A DNA stretch of 64,000 bases from Candidatus Krumholzibacteriia bacterium (lineage in GTDB: Bacteria > Krumholzibacteriota > Krumholzibacteriia > JAJRXK01): assembly GCA_035268685.1 (NCBI GenBank), contig DATFKK010000129.1, forward strand, positions 1 through 64,000. The letters run 5' to 3'. This document shows, one piece after another, positions 1 to 7,924 of the stretch. The notes under the pieces are model-generated. The model searched no databases, was not told the origin of the DNA, and saw only the letters and a program-made list of their open reading frames with translations. Position 1 is the stretch's first letter, and each line of letters begins with the position of its first letter. The translations under genes and the position numbers were made by a program.

Positions 1-775
1 ACGGGATTTCTCCCTCGAAGTGGAGTTCGTTCACGTTCTTCAAGGGGCCGAGGTCGAGGAAGAAGCGATAGCCGTCGTCGGTGCCGTGGTCGAACCACGG
101 CGCGCCCTTCTCCGCGGGCTCGGGACGCGGCACGCCGAAGCTGCTGAAGAAGTTGAACGCGAGGTTCAGGCCGAAGGCCCCGTGGTGGTGCATGTCGTCG
201 AACCACCAGTCGGCGATCGGGGCCTGCGGCGACACCGCCTTCAGCGCGGGATGGGTGTCGATCATGCCCGCGGCGGCGTAGAACCCGGGGTAGCTGATCC
301 CCCACATCCCCACGCGCCCGTTCGTGCGCGGCAGTTCGTCGACGATCCACTCGATCGTGTCCCAGGTGTCGGTGCTCTCGTCGACGCCGTCCTCGCCGCC
401 GGCGCGCTGCGGGCGCATGTTCACGAAGGTGCCCTCGCTCATGCGCTTGCCGCGGACGTCCTGGTAGACGAAGACGAACTTCTCGCGCGCGAAGTGCTCG
501 CTCGGCCCGAGACGGGTCCTGTAGTCCGAGGCTCCGTAGGGCCCGCTGCCGTAGGGTGTGCGCAAGAGCATGACCGGCCACTCACCCTCGAGGTCGTTCG
601 GCGTGTAGACCACCGTGTAGAGTCGCACGCCGTCGCGCATGGGCACGAGGTGTTCGGTCTTGGTGTAGTTCGCGCGGACGAAGGCGGCCAGATCGTCGGC
701 GGCGGCGGCCGGGGTGGCGGCGAGAATCGGCGCCGTGGCGACGATCGACAGACGGAGCAGGACACGGCGGAGCAC
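1..775 (-). CDS. CocE/NonD family serine hydrolase, N-terminal part (runs off the window)
   Basis: This is the first ~258 residues of an exported alpha/beta hydrolase of the X-Pro dipeptidyl-peptidase / cocaine-esterase (CocE/NonD) family; the rest lies beyond base 1. The GTG start at 775 has a GGAGG about 8 nt upstream and is followed by a signal peptide ending near ATPAAAA. The mature part begins with the family's MRDGVRLYTVVY strand, then YQDVRGKRMSEG, and the nucleophile elbow GMWGISYPGF (GxSxxG) near residue 160. The Asp and His of the triad would be in the missing part. Such enzymes cleave acyl-proline or ester bonds, but the substrate cannot be predicted. A second, longer and distantly related CocE-type gene lies at 44906-47188. 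Confidence 0.85.
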   Translation of the reverse strand, partial: MLRRVLLRLSIVATAPILAATPAAAADDLAAFVRANYTKTEHLVPMRDGVRLYTVVYTPNDLEGEWPVMLLRTPYGSGPYGASDYRTRLGPSEHFAREKFVFVYQDVRGKRMSEGTFVNMRPQRAGGEDGVDESTDTWDTIEWIVDELPRTNGRVGMWGISYPGFYAAAGMIDTHPALKAVSPQAPIADWWFDDMHHHGAFGLNLAFNFFSSFGVPRPEPAEKGAPWFDHGTDDGYRFFLDLGPLKNVNELHFEGEIP

Positions 776-1230
776 GGATCGGACCTCCGGGAGCGGGATA
801 GGGGCGAGTCTAGCGCAGGGATCCGCACCCGGCCACGGTGCGCTCCGGAAGATCAGGCAACCCCTTCTTCGGTAGATCTTCTTCGTCGTGACATGACCCC
901 GTCTTCTCACAGAATGGAGTCTCCGGGAATCCCGGGGCGATTCAATCCCGCGCGTGGATTCACCGGAGTCCCGTTCCGCCGCAACGCGGACATCCCCAGC
1001 TTTCGTCACGAGCCCATTGACAGCCTTCTGGGGGTGCACCTTCGCAAGGTGGCCATTCCACGACCGATGCGGTTCCTGACGCCACTGGTTCGACCTCCAC
1101 GGATGTTTCGGCGGTGCATTGCACTTCGACGCCATCCCGTGCCCCGAAACGCCCACCCACGCCCGCTCAGAGCGTCCGAAAACCGGGTGTACAATGCGCG
1201 CAGTCCACACGCCCTCCCGTGGAGTCCGCC
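776..1230. other. Gene-free 455-bp region with a degenerate repeat
   Basis: No convincing coding frame is seen here. Around 952-1001 there is a GC-rich repeat-like stretch that ends in GGACATCCCCAG. It resembles the repeats at 61224-61269 and 62331-62418. A TACAAT hexamer at 1190-1195 is a possible -10 element for the HNH gene that follows; no good -35 was found. Confidence 0.5.
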
Positions 1231-2244
1231 ATGCAGATCCTGAAGCGCCTCGAATCCCTGCGCGCCCGCGAACACGACGCGACCGTCGCGTTGATCGAAG
1301 GCCTCGTCGAATGCCATCGGACACGCGCGCACGTCGATGCGGGGTATCGCTCCGTGTTCCAATTGTTGGTCGAGCGCTTGAAGTACTCGCCCGCCGCGGC
1401 GTCGCGCCGGTTCGCGGCGATGCGGTGCGCGATGCGCTGTCCGTTCGTGATCGACATGTTGCGCGGGCATCGCACGAGCCTCACGGCACTGGCGAAGGTC
1501 GCGTCGTCGTTGGAGTCGTGCCCCGATCCCGATGCGCTGTTGCGCTCGATCGACGGGCTCACGCCCGACGACGTCGATGCGGTCGTGGCCGGACTGCGGC
1601 CGGTTCCGAAGCCGGCCGAGCGGGTGCGCCCGATCGCCGTTGCCCGCCCGGCGCGAAACAACGGTTCCGAGTTGGGGATGGATTGGGGAAGTTCCGCGTC
1701 GGAAGATACGGTGGGGAGTTCCGCTTCCGGGTCGAGGCCGCGCGTAGGGGCTTCGTCCGACACCAGCGAACCTGCGCGAGCTGCCGGACCCGCGACGGCC
1801 GTCGACAGGCCGACGTCTCCTGCAGCCCCGACGCCCTCCGAAGCCCGCGTCTCCGTCTCGTTCACCATGACGCGCGAGGACTTCGACGCTCTGCAGGCCG
1901 CGCGCACGCGCCTGAGTCGCACGCGGCCGAAACCGCTGACCCTCGAGGAGACCGTTCGGACGCTCGTGGCCTACCACGACGAACATCGACCGAAGCGACG
2001 CAGGCGGTCGAATCCTCCGACGGCCCGGCGCACGCGTCACATCCCGCGCGCCACGCGCGAAGCCGTGTTCGAGCGCGACGGTCATCGCTGCGCGTTCGTC
2101 GCACCGGAGGGGACGCGGTGTACGACGACGCACGATCTCCAGATCGATCACGTCGAGCCGTACTGTGAGGGGGGCACGAACGACGTCGCGAACCTCCGGC
2201 TGCTGTGCGGGACGCACAATCGGAGGGTGGCGGAGTTCGTGTGA
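1231..2244 (+). CDS. HNH endonuclease with embedded repeat-derived linker
   Basis: The protein is 337 aa. The ATG at 1231 is preferred over upstream starts because a GTGGAG ribosome site lies just before it and the upstream extension is low-complexity. The N-terminal ~150 residues form an all-helical region (including YSPAAASRRFAAMRCAMR and LRGHRTSLTALAKV) typical of a multicopy HNH family in myxobacteria-like and candidate-phylum genomes. The HNH nuclease is at the C-terminus: RDGHRCAF, a second Cys, the IDHVEPYCEGGTNDVANLR core (DH and N) and LLCGTHN, so the metal and zinc ligands appear intact. The middle linker contains two copies of GSSAS. It is encoded by a palindromic GC-rich stretch (about 1664-1733) related to intergenic repeats elsewhere in the window. 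Biological role unknown: mobile, homing-like or defensive functions are all possible. Confidence 0.8.
   Translation: MQILKRLESLRAREHDATVALIEGLVECHRTRAHVDAGYRSVFQLLVERLKYSPAAASRRFAAMRCAMRCPFVIDMLRGHRTSLTALAKVASSLESCPDPDALLRSIDGLTPDDVDAVVAGLRPVPKPAERVRPIAVARPARNNGSELGMDWGSSASEDTVGSSASGSRPRVGASSDTSEPARAAGPATAVDRPTSPAAPTPSEARVSVSFTMTREDFDALQAARTRLSRTRPKPLTLEETVRTLVAYHDEHRPKRRRRSNPPTARRTRHIPRATREAVFERDGHRCAFVAPEGTRCTTTHDLQIDHVEPYCEGGTNDVANLRLLCGTHNRRVAEFV
1664..1733 (+). repeat. Palindromic GC-rich repeat inside the HNH gene
   Basis: The stretch begins TTGGGGATG and continues with GGGGAAGTTCCGCGTCGGAAG-type and GGGGAGTTCCGC-type segments. The complement resembles the intergenic repeats at 61224-61269 and 62331-62418, which end ACATCCCCAA and contain CTTCCGCnGCGGAAG. 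It is read in frame as the GSSAS-rich linker of the nuclease. Similarity was judged by eye. Confidence 0.5.
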
Positions 2245-2485
2245 GGGGGGTCTCGCACCAGCGCGGGGAAGGGCCTCGAACCCACTCCGTCGAAGTGGTG
2301 CGCCGCGATGCGATTGCCTTCTGCACTGCCGCCGGATGGTGAGTGTCGCCGCCGCCTTTCGCCGACGCGCCGGCTGTACCCTGGTCGGGTGTTGGGCTCG
2401 CCGTGCCACCCGCTACAGGGATGTGAACCACCTCGCCACGACAACCTTTTCACCGCCCCGAATCATTGCACAATAGTCACTTCCG

Positions 2486-3301
2486 CTACGGCAACCCCTC
2501 GTTCCCGTAGTACTCCCAGAAGAAATGAAGATTGCCCTGGCCCTTGCCCAGCTGCACGCCCTCGGTGATGGCGCGGGTGACGTAGTCCTTGGCCTGGGTC
2601 ACCGCGTCGTCCATCGAACGACCACGCGCGAGCAGCGCCGCGATCGCCGAGCTGAGCGTGCACCCCGTTCCGTGCGTGACGTTGCCGGGAACCCGCTCGG
2701 CCTCGAGCACGTGCTCGGTGCCGGTGGTCACGAGGAGGTCGTCGGCATCGCCCCGCCGGTGTCCGCCCTTCAGCAGCACGGCCACATCGCAGCTCTGGTG
2801 CAGAGACTTCGCCGCGGCGCGGAGTTCGGTGTCGTCGTCGGCGAGCTCGCGCTCGAGCAGCATGCCGGCTTCGGGGACGTTCGGCGTCACGAGGTGCGCC
2901 AGCGGCAGCAGCCGATCCCGGACCGCTTCGACCGCGTCGTCCTCGAGCAGGGGATCGCCGCTGCCGGCGACCATCACCGGGTCGAGCACCACGTTCGGCA
3001 GCCCGTGTTCGCGTAGCGCGCGGGCCACGGCGTCGACGATCTCGGCGTTGGCCAGCATGCCGATCTTCACCGCGGCCACGTCGAAGTCCTCGACCACGGC
3101 GTCGATCTGCGCCCGCACGAAGGCCGGGTCCAGGGCCACGAAGCCCCGTACCCGCTGGGTGTTCTGCGCGGTGACGGCGGTGATCGCGCTGGTGCCGAAG
3201 ACGCCGAGCGCCGAGAAGGTCTTCAGGTCGGCCTGGATCCCGGCGCCGCCCCCGCTGTCGCTGCCGGCGATGGTCAGGGTGACGGGCATCGTGCTGCTCA
3301 T
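2486..3301 (-). CDS. thiD: Hydroxymethylpyrimidine/phosphomethylpyrimidine kinase ThiD
   Basis: The 271-aa ribokinase-fold enzyme phosphorylates HMP and HMP-P in cytosolic thiamine biosynthesis. Family features visible are the N-terminal [20 protein letters not shown] segment, the KIGML motif, [25 protein letters not shown] and the anion-hole/catalytic [13 protein letters not shown] near residue 215. The length matches stand-alone ThiD. The ATG at 3301 is chosen because a GGAGG lies just upstream and the protein then starts seven residues before the first conserved strand. It is transcribed divergently from the EamA transporter, with 73 bp between them. No TPP riboswitch was recognised, and no other thiamine gene is in the window. 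Confidence 0.95.
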   Translation of the reverse strand: MSSTMPVTLTIAGSDSGGGAGIQADLKTFSALGVFGTSAITAVTAQNTQRVRGFVALDPAFVRAQIDAVVEDFDVAAVKIGMLANAEIVDAVARALREHGLPNVVLDPVMVAGSGDPLLEDDAVEAVRDRLLPLAHLVTPNVPEAGMLLERELADDDTELRAAAKSLHQSCDVAVLLKGGHRRGDADDLLVTTGTEHVLEAERVPGNVTHGTGCTLSSAIAALLARGRSMDDAVTQAKDYVTRAITEGVQLGKGQGNLHFFWEYYGNEGLP

Positions 3302-3374
3302 GTGGACTCCTCCCTCGGAACGGTGATCGGGCGGAAGATGGCCGCGAAGTGCCGCCGCGTCTACCTTCGGCGCC

Positions 3375-4268
3375 ATGCGCTTCGACCGGGTGACCCTCGC
3401 GCTGCTCACGGTGCAGCTTCTCTTCGCGATCCACTACGTGGCCGCGAAGCACCTGCTCGAGCACATCCCGCCGCCGGCGTGGGCCGCGCTGCGGGTGACC
3501 GGGGCCGCCGCGATCATGCTGGCCTTCACCCGGCACGACTGGCCGCGGTGGCCGCGCTCACGAAGGATGTGGGCCCGCCTCGCCCTGCTCAGCGTGTTCG
3601 GTGTGATCGTCAACCAGATCCTCTTCGTCGAAGGCCTGTCGCGCACGGTGCCCTCGCACAGTGCGCTGATCAACACGTCGATCCCCGTCGTGACGCTGCT
3701 CGTCGCCGTCCTGCTCCGACAGGAACACTTCGACCGGCGCAAGGTCGCCGCGGTGGCGGTGGCCCTGACCGGCGTGCTGATCCTGCTTCGCGTCGAGGAC
3801 TTCGACCCATCGGCGGGAACCGTGCAGGGAGACCTGTTGACACTGGCCAACGCCAGTTCCTTCTCGGTCTTCCTGGTCTTGTCGCGGCCGGTGGCGCGCG
3901 AACTCGGGGCCAGGATCGTCACCCCGATCGTGTTCGGGATCGGGGCGATCGCGATCACCCTCTTCGGGCTGCCCTCGTTGGTCTCGACGAACTGGTCGGC
4001 GGTGCCCCCGCTGGTGTGGCTGCTGGCGGTCGTGATCGTGCTGGGGCCGACGGTCGGGACCTATGCGCTGAACGTGTGGGCCCTGCGACGGGTCGAATCG
4101 TCACGGGTGGCCCTGTTCGTGTACCTGCAATTCGTCCTGGCGGCTCCGTTGTCGGCGTGGTTGCTCGACGAACCGCTGTCGCTGCGGTTGATCCCGGCGG
4201 CCGCGTTGGTGTTCCTGGGCGTTGCGCTGACCCGGCGTCGTCCCACGCGACCGACGCCGGCGACCTGA
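3375..4268 (+). CDS. EamA/DMT-family membrane transporter
   Basis: The 297-aa protein is a drug/metabolite transporter superfamily member with about ten hydrophobic segments arranged as two EamA repeats. Each repeat shows typical features: the first-repeat segment YVAAKHLLEHIPPPAWAALR and the second-repeat end YLQFVLAAPLSAWLLDEPLS followed by AAALVFLGVALTRRR. It would sit in the inner membrane and export or import a small metabolite. The substrate cannot be inferred. It lies divergent to thiD, but this alone does not argue for a thiamine-related substrate. Length and topology match the family. Confidence 0.85.
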   Translation: MRFDRVTLALLTVQLLFAIHYVAAKHLLEHIPPPAWAALRVTGAAAIMLAFTRHDWPRWPRSRRMWARLALLSVFGVIVNQILFVEGLSRTVPSHSALINTSIPVVTLLVAVLLRQEHFDRRKVAAVAVALTGVLILLRVEDFDPSAGTVQGDLLTLANASSFSVFLVLSRPVARELGARIVTPIVFGIGAIAITLFGLPSLVSTNWSAVPPLVWLLAVVIVLGPTVGTYALNVWALRRVESSRVALFVYLQFVLAAPLSAWLLDEPLSLRLIPAAALVFLGVALTRRRPTRPTPAT

Positions 4269-4374
4269 CCCACCCGACCTCGAGCAACGGCGAAGAGCCG
4301 CCCTCTTCGCGAGAGCGGCCCTTCGACCCGAATCCCGATTCCGGGATCTGTGCTTCGTCTCGTTCGCGGTGGAT

Positions 4375-4995
4375 CTACTGGTAGTTCCGCTTCAGCTGGC
4401 CCCAGGTGCGAACTTCGCCGTCGACGATCGGATCGGAGGGCTCGACCTTGCCGTTCCAGTTCTCGTCGTACCCATCGAGGGTCACCGTGGTGCTGCTGCT
4501 GATGCTGACCACGAAGGCCCAGCCGAGCTGATCGGCCGGTGCGATCTCGCCGAGACGGGTGCCACCGGTCCAGTTGACCGTGCCGGCACCGCTCTGCACC
4601 GAACCGAAGTCGACGCGGCGGAACTGATCGAAGGTCCCGGTCAGAATGGCGGTGCCGTCGCTGAAGGTCGCGGCATCGCCGAAGTCGGCGAGCGTGCCGT
4701 CGTCCTCGTAGAGGGCGATCGTGCCCCCGGCGAAATCCTGCTGGGTCCCGCTGTCGGTGATCAGCTCGAGGCCTTCGATGACCAGGGTGTAACGAGCGTT
4801 CACGTCACCGGTCAGCGGCAGCGGCGTCTCGATGGAACCATTGTTGGTGATCTTCGACACCATCGTCAGGGTTCCACCGACTCCGCCGGGCAACAGGGCC
4901 TGGCCGTTGAAGTCGAACCACTGGGACTGAGCGGTCGCGGTGCCCGGAAGCGAGATCACCAGCGCCGCGAGAGACATCAGGAGCAAGTTCTTCAT
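4375..4995 (-). CDS. Secreted protein A with C-terminal WGQLK motif
   Basis: The 206-aa protein starts at the ATG at 4995, preceded by AAGGAG. A signal peptide (MKNLLLMSLAALVISLPGTATA) leads to a beta-rich body. A central block, GGTIALYEDDGTLADF then ATFSDGTAILTGTFDQF, is clearly homologous to the downstream-coded neighbour at 5034-5702. This block resembles secreted PEP-CTERM-type proteins, but no PEP-CTERM tail is present. The C-terminus instead ends EVRTWGQLKRNYQ, a pattern shared with the proteins at 5034-5702 and 33532-34002. It lies 38 bp after the neighbour on the same strand, so co-transcription is likely. Function unknown; an extracellular or outer-surface location is inferred. Confidence 0.8.
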   Translation of the reverse strand: MKNLLLMSLAALVISLPGTATAQSQWFDFNGQALLPGGVGGTLTMVSKITNNGSIETPLPLTGDVNARYTLVIEGLELITDSGTQQDFAGGTIALYEDDGTLADFGDAATFSDGTAILTGTFDQFRRVDFGSVQSGAGTVNWTGGTRLGEIAPADQLGWAFVVSISSSTTVTLDGYDENWNGKVEPSDPIVDGEVRTWGQLKRNYQ

Positions 4996-5033
4996 CGTGT
5001 CCGTTCTCCTTGGGTCGTTCGCGAGTGTCGGGT

Positions 5034-5702
5034 CTAGTTCCGGAACAGCGACTTCACGGCGCTGAAGCTGGACTCGTCGGTGTCGACGGCGGCGTCGACC
5101 TCGAGGGTCCCGGTGATCTGCAGGTCGTAACCCTCGGGCAGTTGCGTAGCCAGCGGCTTGGTGAAGGCACCGCCGAAGGTGTAGGCGCAATCGGCCTCGT
5201 TGTCGCAGATCTGGGCCGCGGTCCCACCGACACCGTCGATGTTCCCGGTGTACCCGCCGATCCCGAATCCGTCGATGCTCAGGTTGAAGTCGGTGAACTC
5301 ACCCTCGAACAGGAGCTGGCCGTCGGTGAAGGTCGTGAGCAGGCCGTTCGGCGGGTTGGTGCCCCATTCGTGGTTCAGGACGGGGTCCTCGTAGACCTCG
5401 ATGCGCCCGCCCGTGTAGGCGATGCGCTCGATGCCGTTGTCGTCGAAGCCACCATCGCTCACCAGATCGTAGATGTAGATGGTCACTTCCTGGCTCAGCG
5501 GATCGACGCCGAAGAGCTCGTCGTACTGGTCGGCGACGGCCGTGATGACCAGAACGTCACCGGGGTCGCTGGGCGCACCGTCACCGAGGCCACCGGTCTC
5601 GTACGAGAAGCCGGAGTAGTCCATGAGGATGACGTTCTGGGCCGACGCTGGCGCGGCGACGGCGAACACGAGTGCGAATGCGAAGAGGGCATGGAGCCGC
5701 AT
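5034..5702 (-). CDS. Secreted protein B, paralogue of protein A
   Basis: The 222-aa exported protein begins MRLHALFAFALVFAVAAPASA. The ATG at 5702 is preferred over the one two codons earlier because GGAGG is then 9 nt away rather than 3. The block GGRIEVYEDPVLNHEWG followed by TTFTDGQLLFEGEFTDF aligns with the same block in protein A. Two cysteines in AAQICDNEADCAYTF could form a disulfide. The protein ends ESSFSAVKSLFRN, matching the aromatic-x-x-hydrophobic-K-x-x-aromatic pattern of protein A and the 33532-34002 product. It is the first gene of a two-gene unit. I do not recognise a function. Confidence 0.8.
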   Translation of the reverse strand: MRLHALFAFALVFAVAAPASAQNVILMDYSGFSYETGGLGDGAPSDPGDVLVITAVADQYDELFGVDPLSQEVTIYIYDLVSDGGFDDNGIERIAYTGGRIEVYEDPVLNHEWGTNPPNGLLTTFTDGQLLFEGEFTDFNLSIDGFGIGGYTGNIDGVGGTAAQICDNEADCAYTFGGAFTKPLATQLPEGYDLQITGTLEVDAAVDTDESSFSAVKSLFRN

Positions 5703-6003
5703 GGGCATGGTCCTCCGGAATGGAGTCAGGTCGTCGAGTTGTACTCTCGGACGAGCGCCGCCGCGCGAGGGAGCGCCAGCTCGAGAGAGGCGATTGCTCG
5801 GGAGCCTGAGCGGGGTTCAGGTCCGGCACCGGCGGGACGGTACGTCGACCTCCACCGGAACCGCGGGGGCAACCTAACACAGATGGGAGCCCCGCGGGAA
5901 GCCTCTCGATTCCCCGGAGTTCCCCGATCCACCGGATTCTGCCGCCGGAATCGAAGAAACGGGGAAGAGAGAGTCGAAGCCAGGTGAAGACCCGGGCCGG
6001 GCC
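5703..6003. other. Intergenic region with a degenerate palindromic repeat
   Basis: This 301-bp spacer holds no convincing gene. The segment 5905-5955 (ATTCCCCGGAGTTCCCCG, then CCGGATTCTGCCGCCGGAAT) looks like a degenerate member of the dispersed GC-rich repeat family. It shares an ATTC-CCGGAGT-CCCG core with 956-975. No promoter could be assigned with confidence. Confidence 0.4.
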
Positions 6004-7011
6004 TCAGATCCGGCCGATGAAGTGGGTCCCGCCCTGACCGTCGATCGCAGCGTGCAGGCTCGCGGGATCGGTCACCAGGGCCCGCTTCCCCCCCTGCTCG
6101 AGGAAGTCGACCACGGCGTCGATCTTCGGCCCCATGCTCCCCGACGGGAAGTGCCCCTCGGCGCGGAGCCGCTGGATCTCCTGCAGCGTGACCGCGCCGA
6201 GCGCCCGCTCCTCGGGAGTGCCGAAGCCGACGTAGACCTGTGGCACCGCGGTCAGGATGATGAACAGGTCGGCCTCGATCTCGCGCGCGAGCACGGCACT
6301 CGTGAGGTCCTTGTCGATGACCGCCTCCACGCCCTTGTAGGCACGCGTCTCGGGATCGATCACGATCGGGATTCCCCCGCCCCCACCGGCCAGCACGATG
6401 TGCCCGCGCAGCGCGCTGTCGCGGATGGTGCGGCGCTGGATCACCTTGAGCGGTTTCGGAGACGGGACGAGCCGACGCCAGCCGCGCCCGGCGTCCTCGG
6501 TGATGCTCCATCCGAGTTCGCCCTTCCGTTCCTTCGCGGTGTCTTCGTCGTAGAAGGGGCCGATGGGCTTGGTCGGATCGTTGAAGGCCGGATCGTCGAC
6601 GTCGACGACCACCTGGGTGACGACGGTCTCGACGTAGCGCTTGATCTCGCGCTGGCGCAACTGGTTCAGCAGCGCCTGCTGCAGGATGTAGCCCAGCGAT
6701 CCCTCGGTCTGGGCGACCAGCACGTCGAGGGGCATCGATGGCACCTCGGCCGTGGCCGTCTCCTGGATCAGCATGAGGTTGCCCACCTGAGGACCGTTGC
6801 CATGCGTGATCACCAGGTTGTAGCCGCGCTCGATGAGCAGCAGGAGGTGATCGCAGAGGACCTGAGCGTTGCGCTCGTGGTCCTCGATCGTTCCCGTCTC
6901 CCCCTTCTGGATGAAGGCGTGGCCGCCCACCGCGACCACCGCGGTCGGTGTCGGCACGGGATGGGGATGCGATGCGGGATGGCCGGGGGCCTGCAGGGGA
7001 TCGACGTTCAT
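6004..7011 (-). CDS. arcC: Carbamate kinase
   Basis: The 335-aa amino-acid-kinase-fold enzyme interconverts ATP plus carbamate and ADP plus carbamoyl phosphate. Recognised motifs are AVGGHAFIQKGETGT near the N-terminus, LVITHGNGPQVGNLM, the VVDVDDPAFNDPTKPIGPFY stretch specific to carbamate kinases, HIVLAGGGGGIPIV, VIDKDLTSAVLA and the SGSMGPKIDA motif near the end. Length is slightly above the usual ~310 because of an N-terminal extension of about 25 residues rich in Pro and His. No arcA, arcB or other arginine-deiminase-pathway genes are nearby, so the direction of use (ATP formation or carbamoyl-phosphate supply) cannot be told. Confidence 0.95.
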   Translation of the reverse strand: MNVDPLQAPGHPASHPHPVPTPTAVVAVGGHAFIQKGETGTIEDHERNAQVLCDHLLLLIERGYNLVITHGNGPQVGNLMLIQETATAEVPSMPLDVLVAQTEGSLGYILQQALLNQLRQREIKRYVETVVTQVVVDVDDPAFNDPTKPIGPFYDEDTAKERKGELGWSITEDAGRGWRRLVPSPKPLKVIQRRTIRDSALRGHIVLAGGGGGIPIVIDPETRAYKGVEAVIDKDLTSAVLAREIEADLFIILTAVPQVYVGFGTPEERALGAVTLQEIQRLRAEGHFPSGSMGPKIDAVVDFLEQGGKRALVTDPASLHAAIDGQGGTHFIGRI

Positions 7012-7364
7012 CGAGACCTCTTGGGGAGAGCCGGACGGAGGACGGTCGGGTCCGGCACCCTCGCGGCGCCGGAACGGGCGGAAGCCCTAAGGATCGCGCA
7101 TCCGGGCCGGGGGCGCCACGATCCGGGCGTGGCCGCGTTCCGCCCCGGAGGACGCACGGAGGCACGCCCGCCCTCGCCCCACGCAAGAGGTTCATTCCAA
7201 TACAGTTACAGCCCCGGACGAGGCCATGGACTCCTACAGCGCGGACGCATCGGAACCGAGCCCGATCGACAGGGGCATTCCGCCGCCTTTCTGCTATTTT
7301 GTGACCTCGCTGGCCGGCGATCCCACGCCGGCCGGACCACCGGATTCCGAAGAGGGGGCACCCG
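7012..7364. other. 353-bp divergent intergenic region
   Basis: The region separates arcC (minus) from nfu (plus) and presumably holds both promoters. AT-richer patches occur at ~7191-7215 and ~7288-7305 (CTGCTATTTTGTG), but no hexamer pair with acceptable spacing was found. No gene or repeat is seen. Confidence 0.35.
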
Positions 7365-7922
7365 ATGACCGACGTTCGCATGCCGGACATCCAACCCATG
7401 GGCACGCCGAACCCGCGCAGCGTGAAGTTCCTCACCGATCGCACGCTGGTCGAGGTGGGCAGCGCGGACTTCCGCACACCGCAGAGCTGCGAGCGCTCCC
7501 CCCTGGCGCGCAAGCTCTTCGACCTCGACCACGTCGAGGGCGTCTTCCTGTGCCAGAACTTCGTCACCGTCACCGCCGATCGGGACGACCAGTGGACCAC
7601 GCTGTCGCCGACGATCGTCGATGTCCTGCGCGAGCACCTGATGGCCGATGAGCCGATCCTGACCGGTGAGGTCGACGACCACGGCGGCGAGCAGGGCGAG
7701 GTCGAGACCAAGGTCAAGGAGATCCTCGACAAGCAGATCCGCCCCGCCGTGGCCATGGACGGCGGCGACATCATGTTCGTGGGCTTCCAGAACGGCGTCG
7801 TGCAGCTGAAGATGCAGGGCGCCTGCGGCGGGTGCCCCTCGAGCACGGCCACTCTGCGCCAGGGCATCGAGGCGCGACTGCGCCACTTCATTCCCCAGGT
7901 GCAGAGCGTCGAGGCCGTCTGA
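7365..7922 (+). CDS. nfu: Nfu-type iron-sulfur cluster scaffold/carrier protein
   Basis: The 185-aa protein has two domains. The N-terminal Nfu_N domain covers about residues 10-95, with TPNPRSVKFLTDR and SPLARKLFDLDHVEGVFL. The C-terminal NifU-like domain covers about 110-185, with IRPAVAMDGGDIMFVGF and the cluster-binding QGACGGCPSS (CxxC). This architecture is that of eukaryotic NFU1 and many bacterial Nfu proteins, which deliver 4Fe-4S clusters to client enzymes. NadA (27936-29075) and LutA/B (50102-52244) in this window would be possible clients, which is inference. It is the first gene of a run with the rhomboid and outer-membrane-protein genes. Confidence 0.93.
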   Translation: MTDVRMPDIQPMGTPNPRSVKFLTDRTLVEVGSADFRTPQSCERSPLARKLFDLDHVEGVFLCQNFVTVTADRDDQWTTLSPTIVDVLREHLMADEPILTGEVDDHGGEQGEVETKVKEILDKQIRPAVAMDGGDIMFVGFQNGVVQLKMQGACGGCPSSTATLRQGIEARLRHFIPQVQSVEAV

Positions 7923-7924
7923 CC

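Noticed and set aside
2245-2485. tRNA-like sequence near CTCGAACCCACT
   Set aside because: No acceptor stem, D-arm or anticodon arm could be folded around it.
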